From a virus: a DNA stretch of 64,000 nucleotides. The stretch spans positions 1-64,000 of the IMG/VR virus record IMGVR_UViG_3300036900_000443; one strand, written 5' to 3'. The position numbers and the translations under genes were made by a program. The notes under the pieces were generated by a model that was not told where the DNA came from, did no database searches, and saw nothing but the letters and a program-made list of their open reading frames with translations. Positions within the stretch are counted from its first letter, which is position 1. Each line of letters opens with the position of its first letter. Of this stretch, positions 1-8,717 are shown in pieces.

Positions 1-3000
1 AGGTTCTTCTGATTCCTCTTCTTCCCCTTTGAGTTGCGCCAGGTGATCGAGGAGCCGTTCAGATGCGGTGCGAGGCTTTTGATCAGCTCGTTCGAGGCCA
101 GATGGCGGTTCGCCTCCTCCTCGCTCGATAGGTTGTGCGGCGCCCGCCAATCCGGCGGCAGGGCTCGTATCCGCTTCTGCAGCTCGGTCAAACCCGAGCC
201 GTCGAGCGGCGTCTTGGATGTGGGCATGTGTGTGGTATTCCTTATCTCCTAGTATCTCACTCCGATCTTCTTTAATAGGTACAACCTGATAGTCATCAAA
301 GAGTTGCTTGGCTAACGTATCTGTTTCGGCCTTGGTCCAATGCGGCTCGCTCGGACCCTCTGGCCCCCAGGGCTGATGCGTGTGGATGATATCGCCGGAC
401 TGCGCACCCTGGTAGATGGTCATGTCCCGGCCAATCGCGTTCCGCAGGTCCTGCGCCTCGATCCGATTCATGCGCAGACCTGGTATGTGAATCGCCCAAC
501 GATTCGCTTGTTTGGCCCGCTCCCGCGGCAAGGCCTCCTGCTTGGTGATGCCTACGCCGTCCTGCGTAAACTCCTTGCCCAGCACCGCCGCAGCGATGGT
601 GGCAATCTGCTCACGATACTTCTCCGGAACCCCGTGAAAAGCGACTTGGAAGTTATGCGCCGCCACCGCTCCGGCATCGGAGGTATACGACCCGAGTCCA
701 ACAGAATGCCGGCGAATCAGATCCTTGCCCTTCAGCTCTGGTCCGCTCGGATCCTTTAGGCGGTTGTACAGATATTCGACAACGCTGCGCAGCGGCGTGC
801 CTAGATGACCGATGAAGGTAGCATCCCGCTTGTCGATCGAATCGATCAGCGTATGCACTTCTTTCGTCTTCATGTGCTCCGGCAGGCTGCGCAGATTATC
901 GACAGCGGTATCGAGGTTGATCTGCCCCTGGTCCCGCGAACGCTTCACTTCCGCTGCAATGCGCAGCGCCTTGCGATACTCGCCTTCCCCTGGACTTAAC
1001 ACGCGAATCAGCCGCGGATTCCGCAGCGCCTTCAAACCGATCGGTTCACCAGGCTTGAGGATTCCCTCTTCCACTAAGCGCTGATGCACCCGCTGCATGG
1101 CGAGACCGTAGTGATCCCCAGGGGGCGCCAGGTTGTCTGGATCCTTTTCACGAATGTGTCCCCACATCCCCGCCTGCAACTGGTGCGGAGCATAGCGCTG
1201 CTCCATGCGATTGGGCACCAGCGCGTTGTGTTCGCCCGCTGCGTACTGATGTAGATAGTGCGAGAACAAATGCCAAGCTCCGCCGCGGCGTCCAGCGCCG
1301 AACTGCTGCAGGGGGACCCGCAGAGACTTCCCCGTCCACGTGTCGGTGGTGAGTTTCGGCAACTCGGGCTCTTCCGTTACATGCCGCGGCTCCGGGTTCA
1401 TCTGGAAATACAGGTTGTTGCCAAAGGTATAGAACTTGGGCGTATCCGTCTGCCCGGTCATCACGTAATCGCTGAGCGGTGCCGTGACCTTGCCGCCGAT
1501 GTCGACCGGCTCGCCACGCACCTGCTGACTCTTCACCACCAGCGCTCGCTGCAGATTCTGATAGGGCGTATTCCCGCCGCTCGTGACCGCCATGACAGTC
1601 GTGAAATCTTTAGGATCAATCTCGTCCCAATTCACGTACGGCATCATCTCGCGGGCATGCTCGTACCAATACTTGTCGACTCGTGCCGTGCCCTCGAGGC
1701 CGGCCATGCGGCGATCGCCCTTGTGCCACTGCACGCCAGTCGGCAGCCGCGGGAAGTCCCGCTTGAACTGGGCAAACGATCCGAAGATGGCCTCCATGCC
1801 GCCCACCTTCCGCCCCTTCTTTTTGTCGAACTTGCCGGGAACTAATTCGTTTACCCGATCGTAGGCCCGGCGAATAATGGCTCGCGCTACCTTGTTGGCG
1901 TGCACTGTGGCCACCTGCTCGGCCAGTCGCGTGTTGCCGCCATTGCGCTGCAGCGCATCCTCGTAGGTCTTGTAATAGGGCGCCCAGCCCTTCTCGCGAA
2001 TATGCTCCCCGTTTTTATCAACTTCTCGCGGAATTTGCCGTAACCATTTCGGATCAAATCCGTTTTCTTTTAATTCCTTTTCGAGAATGTCTCGGGGAAT
2101 TAAACGCATTAAATTCTGCGCGGCCGCCATGGTGGGACTGCCCATGCTGCGCAGCCGCTCCGCCTCGCCTCCCTGCCGATCTCCGGTACGTTCGGCAATG
2201 CGGCCAGCTTCGAAGTCGCTCAAAATATCTTCCGGCTTGCGGAAGCCCGCATTGTCGAGCGCCTTTCTCGTCTTCAGGAAGAAGTCGGTAAAGCGGTTCA
2301 GCATGCCGGCCGTCTTGATGTCCGGCGCAATTAGATCGGTGGCGGTGTCCTGCAGCAGAGCAGCCACCGCCTCTTCTTCCACCTCCGCCTTCGGGAGATG
2401 GGCGCCGTATACATGCTGCGCGTATTCGAAGGGCGTCATGGCGCCAATCACCTGGCCCTTGGAATTCGTCGCCGGCATGAAGGACTTCTCGCCCGACTCC
2501 GGATCGACATACCGCGCTACCTTAGCTCGCGCCAGCAGCGATTGGAATTCATGCTCGGTGAGGAGGCCCATGTGCCGCGCCGCATGCAGCATCTCGTGAT
2601 GCACCACGCCCACCACTTCGCGCTTAATCTGCTTCAGCGAGTCGTACTGATCGAAGGAGCGCAGCGCAATCAGCATCTGCCCCACGCCCTGCCCCAGCTT
2701 GGTGTAGCCGCCCATGGCCTGCATGTCGCCATGCGCCCGCAGCGATTCAACGAACGCAATCGGCACCCGCTTAGCGAAGCCCACGCGCTTCATCTCTTTG
2801 AGCAACGTGTCAATGACGGTCTTGTCACGAATCGCTTTCGTGAGTCCACCTAAATTCTCTTCTGGCACCGGCTGTGGGGCGGCCTGCTCCGCTCGCGTAC
2901 GCTCAGCGCGGAACTGTTCCGCCACCGAAGGCGGCGCCTGCGGAGCTGCTTCGGCCGGCTTCTCGGCAGGAGCTTCTGGTTCTGTAAGCGCAGTCTCTTC

Positions 3001-5259
3001 CGCTGGCGGCAGCTCGCTGGTATCCGCTGCCGGCTCACCCGCCGCCGTGTTGCGCGTGAGAGGCGCACCAAGCTCTCGGTTCGGCAACAGCAGCGCATCG
3101 CCATTCGCTGGACTCAAGCCGATTTCCGCGGCGTCCGACTGCAGCTGCTCGGCTTCTTCGGCGCTGAGATGATCCGGATCGAGACCCAGCACGACCGCCA
3201 ACGCACGCTGCGCCGCTTCCTGTTCCTTCACATCGCGCAAGATATGAATGCGCTCCGGATCTTCGACCATGCTTGCCAGATAACTCAAAGCGTCCGGCAA
3301 GCGCGTGTTGCCCTGCAGCAACACTGGCACATCGCCCATGCGCATTTGCTGCCCGTTATTCCGCCGGCGCAGCAGGCGCGACAATGCTTTAATTCCTTCT
3401 CCGTCGGCACTGACGGGCGTGCCCTGTTGGGACACGTGCTGCGAGATGTCTCGCGCTGTCTCGGCTTCTTCCTCCGGAGTGACGGTGGTTTCCGTACGAG
3501 CCACCGGAACGTCTTCTCCGTTCGCGGCTGTCATGGTAGTGGCAGCCGGCAGATCGTCGCCATGCGTCAACGTTTCGCCCACAGCTGAGGGGTCCGGCAC
3601 CACCGCACCGGGAAACCAATTCTGCGGATCCTTGGGGATCATGCCGTGCTCGCTGTACACGAAACGGGTGCCCGGCGGCACTTGCGAGGCTTCGATCTGC
3701 CGAGCGGGACCAAAGAGCGCAGGCTCTTCGACCGGCCCCGCCATGGGCTCGATGCGCTCCTCGGGCGCTGCGACTCCCTCTTCGCCGGCATAGAAGGTGC
3801 CCGGCGTCCGCTCTTGCGGCACGGGCAAGCCGCGCTCGGCTGCCATCTGTTCCGGCGTGCGCACCGTACCATCAGCATCGACTCGCGAGGCGCCCATGTA
3901 CTGCCGCGTATCAGCCATGCGCGTTTCGGTGCCATCGTCCCAGCGCATCCATTCTTCGCCGTCTCGCAGGTACGGTTCGCCCCATTTGTTGGGCTCAGGA
4001 CCGGTCGGGGCAGCTACCTGCGCCGGCGGCACCGGCGGCATGGGATACACCTGCTCTTCAACCGGCGGACCGGGAGGAGGCAATCCTAACGGAGCCTGCG
4101 GAGTCGGCGGCGCTTCTGCCGTTTCGCCTGGCATGGCGTACGCTCGCCCCGACGTCTCTCCAGCCCAACGCTGTAGTGGCCCCGGAGGAGCGCCTGCCGG
4201 CGCCTGCCAGGGCACCAGGCCGAGCTCTTGCGTGGCTGGCTCTACTGGCTTGACGGGGGGTGGCGTGGCCGGATGAATCCAGGCATGCACGGCGCCGCCC
4301 AAGACCGTAGCCGCCGCGGCCGGCGCCAGGTTATCGAGCAGCTGATGGCCGAACTTCGCCGCATACTCGTCCGGATGGTCGAGTATCTCGTTGCGCTTGT
4401 CCTGGTCATAGATGGCATCGCCTACGTCCTGCACCATGGGCAGCGCTTGGAAATTCGCAATGTCCTTCGACCAGCCTTTGAGAAACGCCCAGCCCAAGGC
4501 CTTCGCCATCTTGGTCTTATTGGTGGGATCCGCGATCGCCGACTCGGCTGCTTTCCCCACCAGCGATTCGACGGTCGCTTCGCCGGCGTCCTTAGCGCCA
4601 TTCCGCACCATGGCCTGCGCCAGCGCTTCGCCCATCGTCTCGGCGCCGCCCTTGCCAAACAGCTTGCCCACCACGGCGCTGACTGCGCCGACACCGAGCG
4701 GTACACCAATCTTCGTCGCTGCTCCGACGGGCCCATGCTTCTGCTGATACTGATCGATCGCATCCGCCGCGGTGTTATACGCTCCGCCGGCAAAGGCTCC
4801 CAGTAGCGCTGGTGTGGCTAATTGCCCCACCACCGGAAGCGCTTCGGCGCCCACCATGGCAGCAATCGGCGCGGCCGCTCCCGAGATGCGACCCAGGACG
4901 CTCTGCTCGTGCGCCTGCGTCCAAGCCGACAGCGGCTTGTTAATCCCTTCAAAGAAATGCTGCGCCCCTTGCGCCAACGGCTGCAAGGCAGGTATCGCTG
5001 TGCTGCTGACATCGCCGGCAAAGCGTGACAATCCTGCCAGGCCCTCGGTCCCCATCTCGAGCGTGGAGCCAAAAGCCGCCGGCAGGATATCTTCAAAGCC
5101 CAGCCCTTTGTCCGCAGGAGGGGCGGCCGTCGGCGCCGGCTGCGCAGAAGCAAAGCGCGGCAATACCCGCCGCTTCAGGTGATCCTGAATCTGTGCGTCC
5201 GTCCAGTCGTCGGGATACTGCAGACCAAGACTGGTGCCGGGGATGGTTACGTTCGGCAT
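1..5259 (-). CDS. Giant polyvalent virion protein, N-terminal part (3' end outside window)
   Basis: An uninterrupted reading frame of 1753 codons runs from an ATG at 5259 to the left edge without a stop. The ATG directly follows the stop of the upstream gene (TAGATG). Residues about 125-165 and 180-205 are Gly/Ala-rich hydrophobic segments, as in internal or ejected virion proteins. A long Pro-rich region follows. At residues 888-892 the sequence HEMLH matches the HExxH zinc-peptidase motif, inside VVHHEMLHAAR. Very large multi-domain proteins of this kind, delivered with the phage DNA, are known as polyvalent proteins, and metallopeptidase domains are common in them. The C-terminal piece is probably the frame entering at the right edge (62420-64000). 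Being a giant internal virion protein is well supported; protease activity is inferred from the motif alone. Confidence 0.8.
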   Translation of the reverse strand, partial: MPNVTIPGTSLGLQYPDDWTDAQIQDHLKRRVLPRFASAQPAPTAAPPADKGLGFEDILPAAFGSTLEMGTEGLAGLSRFAGDVSSTAIPALQPLAQGAQHFFEGINKPLSAWTQAHEQSVLGRISGAAAPIAAMVGAEALPVVGQLATPALLGAFAGGAYNTAADAIDQYQQKHGPVGAATKIGVPLGVGAVSAVVGKLFGKGGAETMGEALAQAMVRNGAKDAGEATVESLVGKAAESAIADPTNKTKMAKALGWAFLKGWSKDIANFQALPMVQDVGDAIYDQDKRNEILDHPDEYAAKFGHQLLDNLAPAAAATVLGGAVHAWIHPATPPPVKPVEPATQELGLVPWQAPAGAPPGPLQRWAGETSGRAYAMPGETAEAPPTPQAPLGLPPPGPPVEEQVYPMPPVPPAQVAAPTGPEPNKWGEPYLRDGEEWMRWDDGTETRMADTRQYMGASRVDADGTVRTPEQMAAERGLPVPQERTPGTFYAGEEGVAAPEERIEPMAGPVEEPALFGPARQIEASQVPPGTRFVYSEHGMIPKDPQNWFPGAVVPDPSAVGETLTHGDDLPAATTMTAANGEDVPVARTETTVTPEEEAETARDISQHVSQQGTPVSADGEGIKALSRLLRRRNNGQQMRMGDVPVLLQGNTRLPDALSYLASMVEDPERIHILRDVKEQEAAQRALAVVLGLDPDHLSAEEAEQLQSDAAEIGLSPANGDALLLPNRELGAPLTRNTAAGEPAADTSELPPAEETALTEPEAPAEKPAEAAPQAPPSVAEQFRAERTRAEQAAPQPVPEENLGGLTKAIRDKTVIDTLLKEMKRVGFAKRVPIAFVESLRAHGDMQAMGGYTKLGQGVGQMLIALRSFDQYDSLKQIKREVVGVVHHEMLHAARHMGLLTEHEFQSLLARAKVARYVDPESGEKSFMPATNSKGQVIGAMTPFEYAQHVYGAHLPKAEVEEEAVAALLQDTATDLIAPDIKTAGMLNRFTDFFLKTRKALDNAGFRKPEDILSDFEAGRIAERTGDRQGGEAERLRSMGSPTMAAAQNLMRLIPRDILEKELKENGFDPKWLRQIPREVDKNGEHIREKGWAPYYKTYEDALQRNGGNTRLAEQVATVHANKVARAIIRRAYDRVNELVPGKFDKKKGRKVGGMEAIFGSFAQFKRDFPRLPTGVQWHKGDRRMAGLEGTARVDKYWYEHAREMMPYVNWDEIDPKDFTTVMAVTSGGNTPYQNLQRALVVKSQQVRGEPVDIGGKVTAPLSDYVMTGQTDTPKFYTFGNNLYFQMNPEPRHVTEEPELPKLTTDTWTGKSLRVPLQQFGAGRRGGAWHLFSHYLHQYAAGEHNALVPNRMEQRYAPHQLQAGMWGHIREKDPDNLAPPGDHYGLAMQRVHQRLVEEGILKPGEPIGLKALRNPRLIRVLSPGEGEYRKALRIAAEVKRSRDQGQINLDTAVDNLRSLPEHMKTKEVHTLIDSIDKRDATFIGHLGTPLRSVVEYLYNRLKDPSGPELKGKDLIRRHSVGLGSYTSDAGAVAAHNFQVAFHGVPEKYREQIATIAAAVLGKEFTQDGVGITKQEALPRERAKQANRWAIHIPGLRMNRIEAQDLRNAIGRDMTIYQGAQSGDIIHTHQPWGPEGPSEPHWTKAETDTLAKQLFDDYQVVPIKEDRSEILGDKEYHTHAHIQDAARRLGFDRAAEADTSPAAGLAGAAQPIERGGGEPPSGLERADQKPRTASERLLDHLAQLKGEEEESEEP

Positions 5260-7269
5260 CTATTTCCCAAACAGCGTCACCGGATCGCCCTGTAGCGTGA
5301 GGTTGCCTTTCTCCGGATCAAAGTGCATGCGAGGCATGGCTTCGTTCGTCAGATAGTGACCCATGATGAAGCCCTCGGGCGTTCGCGCCCAGTCAGCAAA
5401 CATGGATTGATCCAGCTTGCTGCGTTCGGGCACCGATAGCTTACTTGGATCCTTGCCAAGCTCGGTGTAGCGCTGCGAACGATACGAGGACAGCTTGTCG
5501 AGCGCCAGCTTGCGCTGCTCGTCTTCCAGTTTGAGCGACGGATCTTTTTCTGTCGCCAGAGCGATCTTGGCGAATTCTGCCCGGACCTTCTGCGACTCGA
5601 GCCAGAACTGTTCGCGCCACCGCGTAGACTGTCCAGCGCCCCACTCGAGCTGCTGCTGGGCCACACCCATCTGCAGCGGCATCAGTGCATTCTGAATCGC
5701 TGCCTGGCGATCCTCATTGTGCTCGCTCACCAACATCGCCTTGTTGTGCTGATCGACCGCCATCCTTTGCTGCGTATTGAACATGCCAGCCTGTGAAGAA
5801 GCGCTATAGAGCGCATTCGCCTGCTGCTGCACTTCCTGTTCGCGGCGGTCCTTCATGTCAGCCAACTGCGAGCGCAGCTGGAACATCGCCAGCGCTTTCT
5901 TCTCCGCATTCGCCTGGTCCTCGCGCATCACGTCCTGCGCATAGCCAGCGCCTCCGGCGTAGCTGCCGGTCTTCGCCATGCCGGCCGCCAGCATCGCTAA
6001 ACGCTCGCCGACCGAGAAGGTATGCGGCTGCCCTTGGGTTCCCTCGAGCTCTCCGAGTCGACCCTCGAGCCGCGCAATGTCTCCGTTATCCGGATGCGTA
6101 GCACGCGCCTGATCCAGGAAGTCCGAGAACTTGGGCGGCGTGTACTCGTGAAATTGCAGCTGATACTCTTCCGGCGTCAGCGGCTTATATTCCGGCAGCA
6201 AGCCCCGCGCTTTCGTCACCAGATCGGCAGCGCTCTGCTTGTCAGCAGGAGTGACGCCCACGCCTCCGCCGGGGAACGATCCCATACCGATCCCGCCTAC
6301 TGTCACGGACGCTTTCGTGTGACCCGGAACCGTAGCGGCGCCAGCAATCCCTGGATACGATCCGCTCGTCCCCGGAGTAGACGGCGCCACCGCGCCGGCA
6401 GGCGCAGCAGCCACCACCGCCGCGGCAGCTGGCTTGGCGGGAGCGCTTCCGTCCAGGCCTCCGGACGGATGCCACGTCGGCACGACATCCGGATGCGGCG
6501 TAGGAATTACGGACGGCATAAATTGCGGATCGGCGGAGCTGCCAGGAGCGCTGGGCGCACGCGGGTAAGCAATCGTTCCAGGCGACTCCCCGAGTCCAGG
6601 GGAATACTGTTTCGACTCCGGGGCATAGCCGAACAGCGGCCCCGTACCACCCGCCATGCCCGGATCCGTGCTGAACGGCCCGTACCGGGCGGCCCGCTGC
6701 GCCTCCGTTTCCGCAGGAGCGTAATACCGCGACTCCGGATCATAGCCGAACAACGGCCCCGTGCCAGCCATCCCCGGATCCACATTAAGCGGATCCGCAG
6801 CCTGCTCCTCTTCCGCGGACGGCAAATGATAAGTATGCCCGGAATCCGATCCACCCCCCGCTAAGTACTGCGTATGGCCAACCAACCCGCCGTGAGCGTA
6901 TCCCTGCGGCACGCCTTGCGCTAATCCCTGCGGCGGCGCCGAGCCCGCTAAGCCAGGGGGCATGCCCATCGGCGAAGGCGTTGCGCCCATCCCTCGCGCA
7001 GGCGGACCGCTGGGTGAGGGCGGCATGCCGGGTGAGGATGGCTGCGATGGGCGCAATGCGTTGGGATTTGTACCGAAACTGCCGGAAAGCAGCTGATCGT
7101 AGATAGAGGGCTTCTGTCCTTGCTGCATGGATTCCTGCCGACGCAGATTCTGCCGGCGCACCATCTCTCCGGTTGCCAGGGCTGCCGTATCGGGCGCCGA
7201 ACGCAGCTCCATCTGCAGCTGCTGATCAGACAACTGACGAAGATAGTTCTGCGTTTGGATGAGATTCAT
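5260..7269 (-). CDS. Internal virion protein, Gly/Pro-rich (669 aa)
   Basis: The start chosen is MNLIQTQNYL at 7269; the frame can extend further upstream but into the neighbouring gene. The N-terminal 90 residues look helical, followed by a Met/Pro/Gly-rich low-complexity region with a GYAHGGLVGHTQYLAGGG-like segment typical of phage structural proteins. Two imperfect copies of a TGPLFGYxPES unit lie near residues 170-250. The C-terminal 230 residues are Gln-rich and predicted helical. It lies between two other Gln-rich structural genes and the giant virion protein, which places it among the inner-core or ejection proteins of a podovirus. No enzyme motif was seen. Confidence 0.75.
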   Translation of the reverse strand: MNLIQTQNYLRQLSDQQLQMELRSAPDTAALATGEMVRRQNLRRQESMQQGQKPSIYDQLLSGSFGTNPNALRPSQPSSPGMPPSPSGPPARGMGATPSPMGMPPGLAGSAPPQGLAQGVPQGYAHGGLVGHTQYLAGGGSDSGHTYHLPSAEEEQAADPLNVDPGMAGTGPLFGYDPESRYYAPAETEAQRAARYGPFSTDPGMAGGTGPLFGYAPESKQYSPGLGESPGTIAYPRAPSAPGSSADPQFMPSVIPTPHPDVVPTWHPSGGLDGSAPAKPAAAAVVAAAPAGAVAPSTPGTSGSYPGIAGAATVPGHTKASVTVGGIGMGSFPGGGVGVTPADKQSAADLVTKARGLLPEYKPLTPEEYQLQFHEYTPPKFSDFLDQARATHPDNGDIARLEGRLGELEGTQGQPHTFSVGERLAMLAAGMAKTGSYAGGAGYAQDVMREDQANAEKKALAMFQLRSQLADMKDRREQEVQQQANALYSASSQAGMFNTQQRMAVDQHNKAMLVSEHNEDRQAAIQNALMPLQMGVAQQQLEWGAGQSTRWREQFWLESQKVRAEFAKIALATEKDPSLKLEDEQRKLALDKLSSYRSQRYTELGKDPSKLSVPERSKLDQSMFADWARTPEGFIMGHYLTNEAMPRMHFDPEKGNLTLQGDPVTLFGK

Positions 7270-7276
7270 AGCGCCG

Positions 7277-8302
7277 TTATCCTGTTCCCGTGGTTCCCTT
7301 GGAGAGCATGGCGAGCACGTTGGCAATGTCCGTCATGTTGGGCTGCTGGATGGTGGTCTGCGATCCCATGCCAGCCGGAATCGAGCCGTACATCTGCCCC
7401 ATCTGCTGCAACTCTTGCATGGGGTACATCATGCCCTGCAGCCACTGCTGATACTGGAAGTCGAGCGGGTTCTGCGCATACTGTCCTTGCTGTGCCCCTG
7501 CCTGCCCGAGCGCTCCCGCAGCCGCGAGATTGTACTGGTTCTGCTGCCCCTGCAATTGCCCGGCTCCTAACAGCGCAGAGAGATTCCCGCTTTGCAGCGC
7601 TTGCTGCGCCTGCTGCTGTGCTTGCTGGCTCGTGAGTCCCAATTGCTCCTGCCCGAGTTGCAGTTGCCCGCCACCCAACCCTGCCTCCAGTTGGCGCATT
7701 GCATCGCTCTGGAAGCCTTGCAAGCCTGTCGTGTAAGCGTTCGACAGCCCTTGCGCCTGCATCGATTGCAGCTGCTGATTGAGATCTCTCGCTGCCAACG
7801 AATCCGCTACGGCCTGGCGATCGCCGCCGTAAGCTCCCGACTGGGTCGCCTGCGCATTCCGTGCCAGCCCTTGCTCCTGAAACTGCTGCTGCGCTAACTG
7901 CTGCTGCTGCGTCAGCACGTTCTGCAGATACGGATTCATGTAGGACTGCGACACGCCGGGATCCGTCCAATTGGGCGTGTTCAGATTGAAGTTGCCCTGC
8001 GTCGGCAGCTGGGTAATGTTGGCAGAATTCGGATCCCGCTGCTGCGCGGCCGCCTGCCCCGCCAAGCCGGCCTGCGTGGTATTGGGCAGTTGTTGTGCAA
8101 AGTTCCAATACTGTTGCGTCAAGGCAGACGGGTCCGCAAACATCTGCCCACCATAGGGTGTATAGGGAGCCACCGTCTGCCCGTTCGGCATGAACTGCTG
8201 ACCGATTGCCGAGACGAAATTCTGGTAGGGCTGCTGCAGATAACTCGGCAGGTTCTGCTGGGTCTGCTGTGTCTGCGAAGTCTGAAGATTATTGCTGCCC
8301 AT
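7277..8302 (-). CDS. Gln-rich virion protein (341 aa)
   Basis: The protein is extraordinarily rich in Gln, with runs such as QQQQLAQQQFQEQG, and is mostly alpha-helical and soluble. The N-terminus (SQTQQTQQNLPSYLQQPYQNFV) resembles the start of an internal or injection protein seen in many environmental podoviruses. Its start overlaps the 3' end of the upstream GNAT-like gene by 14 bases, so the two are probably translationally coupled. A role in the internal core is inferred from position between the fibre genes and the giant protein; I see no catalytic motif. Confidence 0.75.
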   Translation of the reverse strand: MGSNNLQTSQTQQTQQNLPSYLQQPYQNFVSAIGQQFMPNGQTVAPYTPYGGQMFADPSALTQQYWNFAQQLPNTTQAGLAGQAAAQQRDPNSANITQLPTQGNFNLNTPNWTDPGVSQSYMNPYLQNVLTQQQQLAQQQFQEQGLARNAQATQSGAYGGDRQAVADSLAARDLNQQLQSMQAQGLSNAYTTGLQGFQSDAMRQLEAGLGGGQLQLGQEQLGLTSQQAQQQAQQALQSGNLSALLGAGQLQGQQNQYNLAAAGALGQAGAQQGQYAQNPLDFQYQQWLQGMMYPMQELQQMGQMYGSIPAGMGSQTTIQQPNMTDIANVLAMLSKGTTGTG

Positions 8303-8717
8303 TCATCACCGCTCTTTCCAGAAACGTAAAGGGCTGCGTCCAGCCAGGCAGCTTCCGAGCCCAGCCACGCCGCGCTACCGTCTCGAGCCGCGTACAGCCC
8401 ACTTCTTGCGCAAAGCGCTCGAGCGTTTGCTGCGCAATCTCACGCCATTCCGCGAAGTCCACGCCCGCTAAGAAATCCACGCGCAGAGCTCGCAGCCGCG
8501 GATACACCCCCTGACTCGTCACGATCATGCCCTTGATCTCACCGCTCTCGGCGTTCCACACCAACCACAGCAGGAACACGCCAGACACCAACAGCCCCTC
8601 CACGTCCTCGGGACGATAGCGCCCATACGAATGCCGCGCACTGCTGCGAATCCAATCCCGCACGAGCGGGAGAAAGCGTGGCGCATCATCCGTGGGAACG
8701 AGGAGGACTTGAATCAT
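8289..8717 (-). CDS. GNAT-like structural protein (142 aa)
   Basis: The fold suggested by the pattern is a small GCN5-type acyltransferase: an N-terminal helix (FLPLVRDWIRSSARHS), a central strand (VFLLWLVWNAESGEIKGMIVTS), then helix EWREIAQQTLERFAQEVGC and a closing strand. Proteins of this type occur at the same place in many podovirus late operons and have been compared with T7 gp13. The start overlaps the stop of the upstream gene (ATGA). Acetyltransferase activity is not implied, since virion versions may be only structural. Confidence 0.65.
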   Translation of the reverse strand: MIQVLLVPTDDAPRFLPLVRDWIRSSARHSYGRYRPEDVEGLLVSGVFLLWLVWNAESGEIKGMIVTSQGVYPRLRALRVDFLAGVDFAEWREIAQQTLERFAQEVGCTRLETVARRGWARKLPGWTQPFTFLERAVMNGQQ

